Source of the DNA: Ahrensia sp. R2A130
GTDB lineage: Bacteria > Pseudomonadota > Alphaproteobacteria > Rhizobiales > Rhizobiaceae
Direction of reading: 5' to 3'
Length of the DNA: 64,000 nucleotides
NCBI RefSeq assembly: GCF_000179775.1
Contig: NZ_AEEB01000017.1
Span: forward strand, 558,001 to 622,000
Part shown: positions 26,660-35,639 of the stretch, piece by piece
Position numbering within the stretch: position 1 is the stretch's first letter
Layout of the letters: each line of letters opens with the position of its first letter
Program-made: the position numbers and the translations under genes
The notes under the pieces: model-generated
The model's input: only the letters and a program-made list of their open reading frames with translations
Told to the model about the DNA's origin: nothing
Databases searched by the model: none

Positions 26660-27625
26660 TTGCAAACTGAAGCCGTCATTTTTGAGCGACCCGGACAGTT
26701 GAGGGTCGATCACGTCGATCTCGACATTTCTGTTCTGGGCCACGCTTCTGGTGATGGTTCGACAGATCATCTTGTGGTCGAGTCCCGCACAAGCGGTATC
26801 AGCACAGGTACGGAACGCCTCTTGTGGACCGGCGAAATGCCGCCATTCCCGGGCATGGGCTATCCCCTGGTTCCCGGTTACGAAACGGTCGGCGAAGTTG
26901 TTGATGCGCCGCATCACCTTAAATCCCGCATCGGCGAAACGGTCTTCGTTCCCGGCTCAACCGCTTATAAAGATGTTCGCGGCCTTTTCGGTGGCACAGC
27001 ATCCACCGTCGTTGCGCCTGCTGATAAAGTTCAAAAAATAGCTTCCACGCTGGGCGAAAATGGTGTGCTCATGGCGCTGGCCGGCACCGCCCACCACGCG
27101 CTCGTTTCGCCCCATGGAAAACTGCCTGATCTCATCATCGGCCATGGCGTGCTGGGTCGTTTGCTTGCCCGCATCACCGTCGCGCTCGGCGCACCTGCAC
27201 CCACCGTGTGGGAAACCAACGCGACCCGCAGCGATGCGCAAAGCTATACCGTTATCGATCCTGCTGATGATGGCGCCTCGCGCTACCACACGATCTGCGA
27301 CGCCAGCGGTGACAGCGCCATTCTCGACAAGGCTATCGCAGCGCTCGCCCCTAGCGGTGAGATCGTTCTGGCCGGCTTCTACAAAGATCCGCTCGGCTTC
27401 GCTTTCCCTATGGCCTTCATGAAGGAAGCGCGCATCCGGATCGCGGCCCAGTGGCAACCCGAAGATATGACCGCCGTCATTCGACTGGCGGAAGAAGGCG
27501 CGCTCGATCTGAGCGGCCTTATCACCCATCGGCAGCCCGCGTCGCACGCGCAGGCCGCTTATGACACGGCCTTCGGCGATGCCGAATGCCTGAAAATGGT
27601 CCTGCAATGGAGGGAGCCATCATGA
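26660..27625 (+). CDS. bchC: 2-desacetyl-2-hydroxyethyl bacteriochlorophyllide a dehydrogenase
   Basis: 321 residues beginning at TTG 26660 behind a strong GGGAGG; homologues also begin MQTxAV. MDR-type dehydrogenase: SGISTGTERLLWTGEMPPFPGMGYPLVPGYE (about 45-75) is diagnostic for BchC, followed by a Rossmann region around LIIGHGVLGRLLARI. It oxidises the C3 hydroxyethyl group to acetyl, the last macrocycle step. Overlaps bchX by ATGA. Driven by its own PpsR-type promoter and by read-through from crtEF. Confidence 0.96.
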   Translation: MQTEAVIFERPGQLRVDHVDLDISVLGHASGDGSTDHLVVESRTSGISTGTERLLWTGEMPPFPGMGYPLVPGYETVGEVVDAPHHLKSRIGETVFVPGSTAYKDVRGLFGGTASTVVAPADKVQKIASTLGENGVLMALAGTAHHALVSPHGKLPDLIIGHGVLGRLLARITVALGAPAPTVWETNATRSDAQSYTVIDPADDGASRYHTICDASGDSAILDKAIAALAPSGEIVLAGFYKDPLGFAFPMAFMKEARIRIAAQWQPEDMTAVIRLAEEGALDLSGLITHRQPASHAQAAYDTAFGDAECLKMVLQWREPS

Positions 27626-28650
27626 CCGACGTAATGACACGAGAAGCTGAAAACAAAGATACGGCAGAGAAAGTCGACATCTTCAATCTGTTAAAAGATG
27701 AGGCCGATCAAGAGCCTGATCCTGTTCACACCGGCCCGATCACCAAGGAAACCGAGGTCATCGCGATCTACGGCAAGGGCGGTATCGGTAAAAGCTTTTC
27801 GCTCGCCAACCTGTCTTACAATCTGGCCAAGTCCGGCAAGAAGGTCTTGCTGATCGGTTGCGACCCGAAGTCCGACACGACATCGCTGCTGTTTGGCGGC
27901 AAGTCATGCCCCACTATCATCGAAACCTCTGCAGCTAAAAAAGCTGCCGGTGAAGATGTGAAGATTTCCGACGTTTGCTTTATGCGCGATGGCGTCTTCG
28001 CGATGGAACTGGGCGGACCTGAAGTTGGTCGCGGTTGTGGCGGTCGTGGCATCATCCACGGTTTCGAACTGCTGGAAAAGCTCGGCTTCCACGAATGGGA
28101 CTTCGACTACGTACTGCTCGACTTTCTGGGGGACGTGGTCTGCGGCGGCTTCGGCCTGCCGATTGCCCGCGACATGTGCCAGAAGGTCATCGTCGTTGGT
28201 TCCAACGATCTCCAGTCGCTCTACGTCGCAAACAATGTCTGCTCGGCAGTGGAATATTTCCGCAAACTTGGCGGCAATGTCGGCGTGGCCGGTATGCTCA
28301 TCAACAAGGATGACGGCACTGGCGAGGCTGCTGCCTTTGCTGAAAAAGTCGGCATTCCTGTTCTCGCGGCTATCCCGCAGGATGATGATATTCGCAAGAA
28401 ATCTGCCAGCTATCAGATCGTTGGTGATCCCAACGACAAATGGGGACCGATGTTCACCGGTCTCGCCAACAATATGATGACCGCGCCGCCGCGCCAGCCC
28501 ACTCCGTTGGACCAGGATGGTCTGCTCGGTCTGTTCGCTGCATCGCAAACCGGTGCCGATTACGTGCTCATTCCGGCCAACCCCGAAGACATGTGCGATC
28601 CGTCGATCATCAACAAGCCTTCCCTCGAAGTCATCTACGACGCTGTTTGA
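27622..28650 (+). CDS. bchX: Chlorophyllide reductase iron protein subunit X
   Basis: 342 residues from ATG 27622 behind GGAGGGAG. NifH-like: P-loop GKGGIGKS (51-58), LIGCDPKSDTTSLLFGG, and the cluster cysteines in GRGCGGRGI and DVVCGGFGLP. It passes electrons with ATP hydrolysis to BchYZ, which reduces ring B of chlorophyllide a. The N-terminus has the long BchX-type extension absent from BchL. The stop overlaps the bchY ATG by one base (TGATG). Confidence 0.97.
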   Translation: MTDVMTREAENKDTAEKVDIFNLLKDEADQEPDPVHTGPITKETEVIAIYGKGGIGKSFSLANLSYNLAKSGKKVLLIGCDPKSDTTSLLFGGKSCPTIIETSAAKKAAGEDVKISDVCFMRDGVFAMELGGPEVGRGCGGRGIIHGFELLEKLGFHEWDFDYVLLDFLGDVVCGGFGLPIARDMCQKVIVVGSNDLQSLYVANNVCSAVEYFRKLGGNVGVAGMLINKDDGTGEAAAFAEKVGIPVLAAIPQDDDIRKKSASYQIVGDPNDKWGPMFTGLANNMMTAPPRQPTPLDQDGLLGLFAASQTGADYVLIPANPEDMCDPSIINKPSLEVIYDAV

Positions 28651-30230
28651 TGACGATGAGCGAGCACCTCAACACCCAAGACAAACGCAGCGACGATTCT
28701 GCCGAGGTCGATATTGTGAGCGCTGATACCGCTCCCGAGATCACAGATGGCGCTGGTTGCCATGCGGGTGCTGACACGATGAAGGCTGCTGCTGAAAAGG
28801 CAGGTAAGTCTGAACTGCTCGAGCAATACGCCAAAGATTATCCGCAAGGCCCGCACGACCAGCCGCAAAGCATGTGTCCTGCATTCGGTTCACTGCGCGT
28901 CGGTCTTCGCATGCGTCGCACAGGAACGATCCTGTCCGGTTCCGCCTGCTGCGTTTACGGTCTTACCTTCACAAGCCACTTCTACGGTGCGCGTCGTACG
29001 GTCGGTTACGTGCCGTTCGACAGCGAAAGCCTCGTTACTGGTAAGCTTTACGAAGACATCCGCGACGCCGTGCACGAGATGGCTGACCCGGAAAAATATG
29101 ACGCTATCGTCGTCACCAACCTCTGCGTGCCCACAGCTTCCGGCGTGCCATTGCAGATGTTGCCAAAGGAAATTGACGGCGTTCGTATCGTCGCCATCGA
29201 TGTTCCCGGTTTCGGTATCCCAACACACGCGGAAGCCAAGGACGTTCTGGCCGGTGCAATGTTAAACTACGCGCGCACCGAAGTTGCCGCTGGTCCGGTT
29301 CAGGCGCCTTCAAACAACAGTGACACTGGCAAGCCGAAGATCACATTGCTGGGTGAAATGTTCCCAGTCGATCCGATCTCCATCGGCGCGATGCTGGAGC
29401 CCATGGGCCTGGAGGCAGGCACTGTCGTTCCAACCCGCGAATGGCGTGAACTGTACAGCGCGCTTGATGGTGCTGCCGTTGCTGCAATCCACCCATTTTA
29501 CACGACATCCGTTCGTGAATTCAGAGCTGCCGGTCGTCCGATCGTCGGCTCTGCACCTGTCGGTGTCGAAGGCACGCAGGCGTGGCTTGCGAAAATCGGT
29601 GAGGCTTGTGGCGTGAAGCAAGCCGACATCGCAACCGCTCAAAACGCCATGCTTGGCGCTATCCGCGGCGCGCTTGATGCCATGCCAATCAAAGGCCGCA
29701 TAACTCTTTCAGGCTACGAAGGCTCTGAGCTTCTGGTGGCCCGTCTGCTCGTCGAAAGCGGCGCAGATGTCCGCTATGTAGGCACCGCTTGCCCGAAGAC
29801 CGAATGGTCGAAGGATGATTGCGATTGGCTCGAAGCCAAAGGCGTTCAGGTCAAATACCGCGCCTCGCTTGAAGATGATGTCATGGCGATGGAGTTCTAC
29901 GATCCCGATCTGGCCATTGGCACGACGCCCGTTGTGCAGAAGGCGAAAGAACGCGGCACGCCGGGTCTCTATTTCACGAACCTGATCTCCGCCCGCCCCC
30001 TCATGGGTCCGGCTGGCGCAGGCTCGCTTGCGACCGTCATCAATTCGGCAATCGCCAACAAACCGCGCTTCGACCGTATGACCGAATTCTTCGAAGGCGT
30101 TGGCACGGGCGACACCGCAGGCGTTTGGGAAGATACCCCGAAGATTAATACCAGCTTCCGCCGCAAATTCGCAGCGCGTGCTGCAAAAGCGGCGAACGCA
30201 GTTGATGCAGGGGAGGCGATAGGCACATGA
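28650..30230 (+). CDS. bchY: Chlorophyllide reductase subunit Y
   Basis: 526 residues from ATG 28650 (an ATG at 28656 is an alternative). Cluster cysteines are visible in QSMCPAFGSLRVGL, GSACCVYGLTFTSHFYGARRTVGYVPFD and VVTNLCVPTASG, all typical of BchY. Catalytic heterotetramer with BchZ, NifD/K-like. The open frame continues far 5' into bchX but that part is a shadow. A 23-codon mini-ORF overlaps its stop by ATGA and leads to bchZ. Confidence 0.97.
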   Translation: MTMSEHLNTQDKRSDDSAEVDIVSADTAPEITDGAGCHAGADTMKAAAEKAGKSELLEQYAKDYPQGPHDQPQSMCPAFGSLRVGLRMRRTGTILSGSACCVYGLTFTSHFYGARRTVGYVPFDSESLVTGKLYEDIRDAVHEMADPEKYDAIVVTNLCVPTASGVPLQMLPKEIDGVRIVAIDVPGFGIPTHAEAKDVLAGAMLNYARTEVAAGPVQAPSNNSDTGKPKITLLGEMFPVDPISIGAMLEPMGLEAGTVVPTREWRELYSALDGAAVAAIHPFYTTSVREFRAAGRPIVGSAPVGVEGTQAWLAKIGEACGVKQADIATAQNAMLGAIRGALDAMPIKGRITLSGYEGSELLVARLLVESGADVRYVGTACPKTEWSKDDCDWLEAKGVQVKYRASLEDDVMAMEFYDPDLAIGTTPVVQKAKERGTPGLYFTNLISARPLMGPAGAGSLATVINSAIANKPRFDRMTEFFEGVGTGDTAGVWEDTPKINTSFRRKFAARAAKAANAVDAGEAIGT

Positions 30231-30298
30231 TCATGTCATCCGCCAATCGCTGGTCTTTTGTTTCCTCTGGGCTTCGCCCAACCGGTAGCGCCACATGA
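30227..30298 (+). other. 23-codon mini-ORF bridging bchY and bchZ
   Basis: ATG 30227 overlaps the bchY TGA (ATGA, 30227-30230). The frame runs 23 codons to a TGA (30296-30298) that itself overlaps the bchZ ATG (30295-30297). The peptide begins MIMSSANRWSF. The bchZ ATG has no clear ribosome site, so a relay of terminating ribosomes through this frame is a plausible way to keep Y and Z synthesis coupled. It could also be chance. Confidence 0.4.
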
Positions 30299-31743
30299 CC
30301 CTCGTCCTCGATCATGATCGCGCCGGTGGCTACTGGGGGTGCGTTTACGCCTTCACAGCCGTCAAAGGTTTGCAGGTCATCATCGACGGTCCCGTCGGTT
30401 GCGAGAACCTGCCCGTCACCTCGGTGTTGCATTACACCGACGCGCTACCTCCGCATGAATTGCCCATCGTCGTCACTGGCCTTGGCGAAGAAGAGCTAGG
30501 CCAACACGGTACAGAAGGCGCAATGCGTCGGTCCCGTAAATCCCTTGATCCTGATCTTCCAGCTGTCGTCGTAACCGGTTCTATTGCCGAGATGATCGGT
30601 GGTGGCGTCACGCCGGAAGGAGCGAACGTCGTCCGCTTCCTGCCGCGCACGATTGATGAAGATCAGTGGCAATCCGCAGATCGTGCGCTGAAATGGCTCT
30701 GGACAGAATATGGCCCCAAGCGGGTGCCGAAAGTGAAAGCGCGCAAAGAGGGCGATAAGCCGAAGGTCAATATCATTGGCCCGATGTACGGCCAATTCAA
30801 TATGCCGTCCGACCTCGCTGAAATCCGTCGCCTGATCGAAGGCATCGGCGCTGAGGTCAACATGACTTTTCCGCTCGGTTCGCATCTCGCCGATGTTGGT
30901 CGCCTCGCGCAGGCCGAAGCGAACGTCTGCATGTACCGCGAATTCGGTCGTATGCTTTGCGAAACGCTGGAACGGCCTTATTTGCAGGCACCCATCGGCA
31001 TCCATTCGACGACGGCCTTCCTGCGTCAACTCGGCGGTATGCTGGGCCTCAATCCTGAACCATTCATCACCCGTGAAAAGCACACCACACTGAAACCCAT
31101 GTGGGACCTGTGGCGCTCCGTGACACAGGATTTCTACGGCACCGCATCCTTCGCGGTGGTTGCCAATGAAACCTATACGCGCGGTTTGAAGAATTTCCTC
31201 GAAGAGGAAATGGGCATGCCCTGTACGTTTGCGGTGTCACGTCTGTCCGGCAAGAAAACTGACAACGCCGAAGTGCAAGAAATGCTGGCTGAGAAGCCAC
31301 CCATGATCCTGTTCGGCTCATATAACGAGCGCATGTATATCGCCGATCAGAAGAGCCGCACCATGTGGATGCCGGCCTCTTTCCCTGGGGCAGTTATTCG
31401 CCGCCACCTCGGCACGCCCTTCATGGGGTACGCCGGGACAAGCTATTTGATGCAGGAAGTCTGCAACGCGCTGTTCGACATGCTCTTCCACATCCTGCCG
31501 TTGCAATCGGACATGGATGCGGATGCACCAGCCGCGCATGCGCGCATCAAAAACTCGCTGCCTTGGGACTCTGATGCCCGCAAGCAGCTCGACGATATCA
31601 TCGACCGTGAACCCATTCTCATTCGCATCTCTGCTGCCAAACGGCTGCGGGACGCTTGTGAGCGCGAAGCACTGGATGCGGGCGATGCCCGTGTCACCGT
31701 CGCGCGGGTTCTCGAAACTTCACAGCAATCGGTCGCGGCATAG
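30295..31743 (+). CDS. bchZ: Chlorophyllide reductase subunit Z
   Basis: 482 residues. The opening [22 protein letters not shown] and [32 protein letters not shown] are nearly invariant in BchZ. Partner of BchY in the nitrogenase-like complex that reduces C7=C8 (ring B), converting chlorophyllide to bacteriochlorophyllide; the complex can also act on 8-vinyl groups. The start ATG is preceded by a weak ribosome site. The 3' end probably contains puf promoter elements as in Rhodobacter, but I could not define one. Confidence 0.96.
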   Translation: MTLVLDHDRAGGYWGCVYAFTAVKGLQVIIDGPVGCENLPVTSVLHYTDALPPHELPIVVTGLGEEELGQHGTEGAMRRSRKSLDPDLPAVVVTGSIAEMIGGGVTPEGANVVRFLPRTIDEDQWQSADRALKWLWTEYGPKRVPKVKARKEGDKPKVNIIGPMYGQFNMPSDLAEIRRLIEGIGAEVNMTFPLGSHLADVGRLAQAEANVCMYREFGRMLCETLERPYLQAPIGIHSTTAFLRQLGGMLGLNPEPFITREKHTTLKPMWDLWRSVTQDFYGTASFAVVANETYTRGLKNFLEEEMGMPCTFAVSRLSGKKTDNAEVQEMLAEKPPMILFGSYNERMYIADQKSRTMWMPASFPGAVIRRHLGTPFMGYAGTSYLMQEVCNALFDMLFHILPLQSDMDADAPAAHARIKNSLPWDSDARKQLDDIIDREPILIRISAAKRLRDACEREALDAGDARVTVARVLETSQQSVAA

Positions 31744-31770
31744 CGCGACCACCACGGGGAGGAACCCAAA

Positions 31771-31983
31771 ATGTCTGACACCCAGCTCGACCGCCCAATC
31801 ATCGGCCACGGTCCATCGCTTGCGGAATCGCTCGGCTACCGGGCGCTCTTCGCCATCATCTTTATCGTTTCGGTCGCTCTGATCGGTCTGGCTCGGGTCT
31901 TTGGCTCGAACGACACCGCATCGGTTTGGACGCAAGCCCGGCAGGCGGCACATGCCACCGCTGGCTACACGTTCCAGTCGTAA
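31771..31983 (+). CDS. pufQ: PufQ-like protein
   Basis: 70 residues with one membrane helix (about 24-42, YRALFAIIFIVSVALIGLA). It starts 27 bases after bchZ behind GGGGAGG and precedes pufB, the fixed position of pufQ. The C-terminal WTQARQAAHATAGYTF matches the AR-x-A-x-x-A tail of PufQ. In Rhodobacter PufQ aids bacteriochlorophyll delivery or ferrochelatase control. The helix and position are clear; sequence similarity is modest, so the name is given with some caution. Confidence 0.82.
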   Translation: MSDTQLDRPIIGHGPSLAESLGYRALFAIIFIVSVALIGLARVFGSNDTASVWTQARQAAHATAGYTFQS

Positions 31984-31999
31984 CGATTTCAGTAATTCA

Positions 32000-32079
32000 C
32001 CCGCCTCATCAGCGGGAGAATAGGTTCACCTGAACCAAGCCCTGCCGCCGGGGTCATCTGCGGTAACGGTCGAAAGACC
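32000..32079 (+). promoter_or_regulatory. Hairpin-rich pufQ-pufB intercistronic leader
   Basis: Three stem-loops follow one another: CCCGC/GCGGG (32000-32016), GGTTCA-CC-TGAACC (32023-32036) and GGTC-GAAA-GACC (32068-32079). The last has a GNRA tetraloop and ends nine bases before the pufB ribosome site (AGGAGG, 32088-32093). Such 5' structures in puf mRNA are known to protect the pufBA segment or set processing sites in Rhodobacter. The stems are seen directly; the function is inferred. Confidence 0.6.
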
Positions 32080-32099
32080 ACAAGACTAGGAGGTTTATC

Positions 32100-32315
32100 G
32101 TGGCTAGTCCTGAAAACGTCTCCATGACCGGAATGACGGTCGGAGAGGCACGGGAGTTCCACTCCATCTTTGTCAAAAGCACCATTGCTTTTACTGGATG
32201 GGCCTTTGCTGCACACATGCTTGTGTGGTTCTGGCGTCCGTGGACTGCCAACACTGACGGTACGTATTCATCACTCATGGACGGTGTCCAGGTGATGGCA
32301 ACGGCTTTGGTCTAA
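32100..32315 (+). CDS. pufB: Light-harvesting LH1 beta polypeptide, with long C-terminal tail
   Basis: 71 residues starting at GTG 32100 behind a strong AGGAGG. The LH beta core is unmistakable: [12 protein letters not shown], the membrane helix with the bacteriochlorophyll ligand His39 (FAAHMLVW), and WRPW (45-48). Known LH1 beta chains usually end at or just after this motif, near 48-50 residues; here 23 more residues follow ([10 protein letters not shown] onward). The stop is followed immediately by the pufA ribosome site, the usual B-A spacing, so the tail is not a frameshift artefact. Confidence 0.93.
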   Translation: MASPENVSMTGMTVGEAREFHSIFVKSTIAFTGWAFAAHMLVWFWRPWTANTDGTYSSLMDGVQVMATALV

Positions 32316-32326
32316 GGAGAACAGAT

Positions 32327-32509
32327 ATGCATAAAATTTGGCTTCTTTTTGATCCCCGCCGCGTGCTCGTGGCTCTTGCCGTATTTCTCTTCACGCTCGC
32401 AGTTCTGATTCATTTCGTTCTGCTCAGCACCGAGAGATACAACTGGCTGGATGTCAAAGCTGCAACCGCTTCTGTTGAAGTGGCTCCAGCAACTAAGTTC
32501 ATCACTTAG
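32327..32509 (+). CDS. pufA: Light-harvesting LH1 alpha polypeptide
   Basis: 60 residues. The opening [14 protein letters not shown] is the standard LH1 alpha N-terminus, followed by a single helix with the bacteriochlorophyll ligand His29 ([16 protein letters not shown]). It pairs with PufB to form the ring around the reaction centre. The ribosome site AAGGAG sits directly after the pufB stop. The transcript then enters a strong hairpin before pufL. Confidence 0.96.
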   Translation: MHKIWLLFDPRRVLVALAVFLFTLAVLIHFVLLSTERYNWLDVKAATASVEVAPATKFIT

Positions 32510-32523
32510 TTACATCCGACTTT

Positions 32524-32557
32524 CCGGCAGGCGGGGGATATTTCTTCTGCCTGCCGG
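32524..32557 (+). terminator. pufA-pufL intercistronic hairpin
   Basis: A perfect 9-bp stem (CCGGCAGGC, 32524-32532, with GCCTGCCGG, 32549-32557), extendable by G-U pairs, and no U-run after it. In Rhodobacter an equivalent hairpin blocks 3' exonucleases and keeps pufBA mRNA more abundant than pufLM, giving the LH1:RC excess. The same role is inferred here; read-through to pufL is expected. Confidence 0.8.
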
Positions 32558-32685
32558 CATCACAAATTTCCGGTTCGACGCCTAATAGCACCCGAATATC
32601 GGGCGCGATGGCAGGCGAGAACCATCTTCTGGCCAATGCCGTCTTGGGGCGGTGAATGGTCGAACCTATTCATGGAGAACCAGCT

Positions 32686-33552
32686 ATGGCCTTGCTGAGT
32701 TTCGAACGAAAATATCGCGTACGTGGGGGTACGCTTCTCGGCGGCGATCTGTTCGACTTCTGGGTCGGACCTTTCTACGTCGGCTTCTTCGGCGTATCGG
32801 CGGCGTTTTTTACCGCGCTGGGTACCCTCCTCATCATCTACGGTGCGTCCATGGGCGATACCTGGAACCTCTGGCAGATTAGCATTAATCCACCGGATCT
32901 TGATTACGGTCTGGCGCTGGCGCCGATGGCCGAAGGCGGGCTTTGGCAAATTATTACCATCTGCGCGATCGGGGCTTTCGGGTCTTGGGCACTGCGCGAG
33001 GTAGAAATCTGCCGCAAGCTTGGCATGGGCTACCATGTGCCCTTCGCGTTCTCCGTTGCGATCTTCGCCTATGTTACGCTGGTGGTCATCCGCCCGTTGT
33101 GGATGGGCGCTTGGGGACACGGTTTTCCATACGGCATCTACAGCCATCTCGAGTGGGTGAACAACGTCGGCTACGCCTACGGTAACTTCCACTACAACCC
33201 GGCCCATATGATCGCGATCACATTCTTCTTCACCACCACGCTAGCGCTCGCGCTTCACGGTGGTTTGGTCCTGTCCTCCACCAACCCCGGTAAGGGGCAG
33301 GTGGTCAAAACACCGGAACATGAAGACACCTATTTCCGCGATTTCATCGGTTATTCAGTCGGTACACTCGGCATTCACCGCGTGGGCCTGTTCCTCGCGC
33401 TGTCCGCCGGTTTCTGGTCCGCCATCTGCATCGTCATCTCAGGCACACTCTGGGAAGGCGCGTGGAGCGACTGGTGGCTCTGGTGGCTCGAACTGCCCAT
33501 CTTCGCCCAGGAAGACCTGGTGCGTGAGATCGGCGATCTCAACTATCTCTAA
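32686..33552 (+). CDS. pufL: Photosynthetic reaction centre L subunit
   Basis: 288 residues from ATG 32686 ([15 protein letters not shown], the canonical start) behind GGAG. Five membrane helices. Landmark segments: [79 protein letters not shown] (His ligand region) and [25 protein letters not shown]. Binds the primary donor, accessory pigments and QA/QB with PufM. The type II reaction centre identity is certain. Confidence 0.98.
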   Translation: MALLSFERKYRVRGGTLLGGDLFDFWVGPFYVGFFGVSAAFFTALGTLLIIYGASMGDTWNLWQISINPPDLDYGLALAPMAEGGLWQIITICAIGAFGSWALREVEICRKLGMGYHVPFAFSVAIFAYVTLVVIRPLWMGAWGHGFPYGIYSHLEWVNNVGYAYGNFHYNPAHMIAITFFFTTTLALALHGGLVLSSTNPGKGQVVKTPEHEDTYFRDFIGYSVGTLGIHRVGLFLALSAGFWSAICIVISGTLWEGAWSDWWLWWLELPIFAQEDLVREIGDLNYL

Positions 33553-33566
33553 AGGGGAACGGTGAC

Positions 33567-34508
33567 ATGAAAATCTATCAAAACATCTTCACCACAACCC
33601 AGGTGGTCACGACCCCCGGCATGGGCATTGATCTGCCCGCCGGTGAGGACCCGCGCATCGGCAAAGGTTCCATGAACTACTGGCTGGGCAAGATCGGTAA
33701 CGCCCAGTTGGGCCCGATCTATCTGGGAACGCTGGGGGTGATCTCGGTCATCTCTTTCCTGCTGGCCTTCAACATCATCGGCCTGAATTTTTGGGCGCAG
33801 GTGGGTTACGATCCGGTCCAGTTCGTCCGTCAGCTCTTCTGGCTGTCGCTCGATCCACCATCGCCGGATTACGGTCTGTCGGTTTTGCCACCGCTCAAAG
33901 AAGGCGGTTGGTTCATGATCGTCGGCTTTTTCCTGACGGTCTCGGTGCTGTCATGGTGGTTGCGCACATACCGTCGTGCAAAGGCTCTCGGCCTCGGCAT
34001 GCATGTGCCTATCGCTTTCGGTGCTGCCATCTGGCTGTTCTTGGTGCTGGGCTTCATTCGCCCGGTGCTGATGGGGTCATGGTCGGAAGCTGTTCCTTAC
34101 GGCGTCTTCAGCCATCTGGATTGGACGAACAATTTCTCGCTGACTTACGGCAACCTGTTCTACAATCCGTTCCACGCGCTTTCGATCGTGTTCCTCTACG
34201 GTTCGGCCCTGCTGTTCGCCATGCATGGCGCAACGATCTTGGCAGTCTCCCGCTACGGCGGCGAGCGTGAGATCGAGCAGATCACCGACCGCGGTACGGC
34301 TTCTGAACGTGCAGCTCTGTTCTGGCGCTGGACCATGGGCTTCAACGCCACGATGGAGTCGATCCACCGTTGGGCCTGGTGGTTTGCGATGCTGACGACA
34401 CTGACAGGCGGTATCGGTATTCTGATCACCGGTACCCTGGTCGATGACTGGTCATCCTGGGCGATCAAGCACGGTGTCTTGCACGAGAGCGGAACCAACA
34501 TCCGCTAA
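33567..34508 (+). CDS. pufM: Photosynthetic reaction centre M subunit
   Basis: 313 residues. Typical M features: [29 protein letters not shown], the helix segment [59 protein letters not shown] and the iron/quinone region [26 protein letters not shown]. It is the last gene of the transcript: no pufC or pufX follows, and a strong hairpin lies 76 bases downstream. Electron donation must therefore come from a cytochrome encoded elsewhere, probably cytochrome c2 at 59293. Confidence 0.98.
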   Translation: MKIYQNIFTTTQVVTTPGMGIDLPAGEDPRIGKGSMNYWLGKIGNAQLGPIYLGTLGVISVISFLLAFNIIGLNFWAQVGYDPVQFVRQLFWLSLDPPSPDYGLSVLPPLKEGGWFMIVGFFLTVSVLSWWLRTYRRAKALGLGMHVPIAFGAAIWLFLVLGFIRPVLMGSWSEAVPYGVFSHLDWTNNFSLTYGNLFYNPFHALSIVFLYGSALLFAMHGATILAVSRYGGEREIEQITDRGTASERAALFWRWTMGFNATMESIHRWAWWFAMLTTLTGGIGILITGTLVDDWSSWAIKHGVLHESGTNIR

Positions 34509-34583
34509 TCTCGGATCCACGAATGAAGAAATTACGGCCTTGCACACTTCCTTGGGGAAGGGGCCGTGATGAAGAGGGAAGAG

Positions 34584-34615
34584 GAGGGGGATGTCTTGCA
34601 CAAGGCATCCCCCTC
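34584..34615 (+). terminator. Terminator after pufM
   Basis: Perfect 10-bp stem (GAGGGGGATG, 34584-34593, with CATCCCCCTC, 34606-34615), continued inward by CTTG/CAAG. The U-tract is weak (TCATCGTTTC). It closes the crtEF-bchCXYZ-puf transcript before the SCP2 gene. Confidence 0.75.
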
Positions 34616-34647
34616 ATCGTTTCAACATTGCAATTTCGGATCATTCC

Positions 34648-35019
34648 ATGAGCCAAACCCGTCCTGCCGACCCCACCGTCCGCCAGATCATCGCCGCGAT
34701 GCCTGAACGCTTCAACGCGGAAGTTGCAGGCCCGCTAAAGGCGATCATTCAATTCCGCCTCGATGGTGAGCAAGGCGGTGAATGGTATGCAGATATTGCC
34801 GATGGAAAATGCGCGCTCATAGAAGGGCGGCGTGATGATGCTTCCATCACCTTGAAAATGGCAGCCGCCACTTACGTCGATATGGTCATGGGCCGCATCA
34901 CCGGCCAGAACGCATTCTTCACCCGCAAACTCACTTACAAAGGTGATATATCTCTGGCCATCCGACTTCATAAACTGTTCCGGCCGCCTGAAGCAGCCGA
35001 GCTTGAAGCAAGTGCCTGA
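34648..35019 (+). CDS. SCP2 sterol-binding domain protein
   Basis: 123 residues from ATG 34648, a free-standing SCP2 domain: AIIQFRLDGEQGGEWYADIADGKCALIEGRRDDASITLKMAAATYVDMVMGR, then AFFTRKLTYKGDISLAIRLHKLF. SCP2 proteins bind lipids in a hydrophobic cavity; bacterial partners range from quinone synthesis to acyl-CoA handling. It lies between the puf terminator and a membrane methyltransferase-like gene that starts eight bases after it, so those two are likely an operon. A role in lipid or quinone supply to photosynthetic membranes is speculation from position. Confidence 0.85.
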   Translation: MSQTRPADPTVRQIIAAMPERFNAEVAGPLKAIIQFRLDGEQGGEWYADIADGKCALIEGRRDDASITLKMAAATYVDMVMGRITGQNAFFTRKLTYKGDISLAIRLHKLFRPPEAAELEASA

Positions 35020-35027
35020 ACTGAAAG

Positions 35028-35627
35028 ATGTATGAATTCCGCTACATTCTTGGCTTGATATTGATCGTCATCGTGCCACTCGTGATCGTCTTCTGGACAG
35101 TCATTCACTTGGGATCATCGTTCTGGCGCCAGCGGCCCGCGTGGCAGGCTTATTCGACCGCCTTTGCGTTTCTAGCGGTCTCCACAATTCTTCTCTGGCT
35201 CAACCGTGATACGCTTATGGGGCGCGATCTCGGTCTGAACTGGCTCTTGTTTGTCCCGGGTGCGGCCCTCTACCTTGCGTCGATTGCCATGGCGCGACCC
35301 ATCCGCAAGCACTTGTCGCTTGCCACTTTCGCCGGTGTTCCTGAAATTACCAATCAGCCTATTCCGTTGCTGGAAAGCGGACCATTCTCGGTCGTGCGTC
35401 ACCCACGCTACCTGATGGTCATTGTCGGAATTATCGGCTGGGTGATGATGGTCAACTGGTCCGGCGTTTACGTGGTTGCTCTGCTGGGTGTCATTGGTCT
35501 GGTCGGCATCATCATGCTGGAAGAGCGCGATCTGCGCGCCCGTTTCGGCGCTGCATATAGCGACTACAGCACCCGCGTTCCCATGCTTCTGCCTAGGCTT
35601 GGCTCGCTATCGAATTTCTTCGACTGA
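35028..35627 (+). CDS. Isoprenylcysteine carboxyl methyltransferase-like (PEMT/NnrU fold) membrane protein
   Basis: 199 residues with about five membrane helices. The C-terminal catalytic-like motif of the ICMT/PEMT superfamily is visible: GPFSVVRHPRYLMVIVGIIGW (about 117-137) and LEERDLRARFGAAYSDYSTRVP (about 164-185). Family members methylate lipids or isoprenoid end groups; some annotated relatives (NnrU) have no proven activity. Eight bases separate it from the SCP2 gene. It converges on idi. Substrate unknown. Confidence 0.78.
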   Translation: MYEFRYILGLILIVIVPLVIVFWTVIHLGSSFWRQRPAWQAYSTAFAFLAVSTILLWLNRDTLMGRDLGLNWLLFVPGAALYLASIAMARPIRKHLSLATFAGVPEITNQPIPLLESGPFSVVRHPRYLMVIVGIIGWVMMVNWSGVYVVALLGVIGLVGIIMLEERDLRARFGAAYSDYSTRVPMLLPRLGSLSNFFD

Positions 35628-35639
35628 GCGTTAGGCAAT

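Noticed and set aside
32244..32315. Frameshift as explanation for the PufB tail
   Set aside because: The stop is immediately followed by the pufA AAGGAG at the usual pufB-pufA distance, so a shifted frame ending earlier is not needed.
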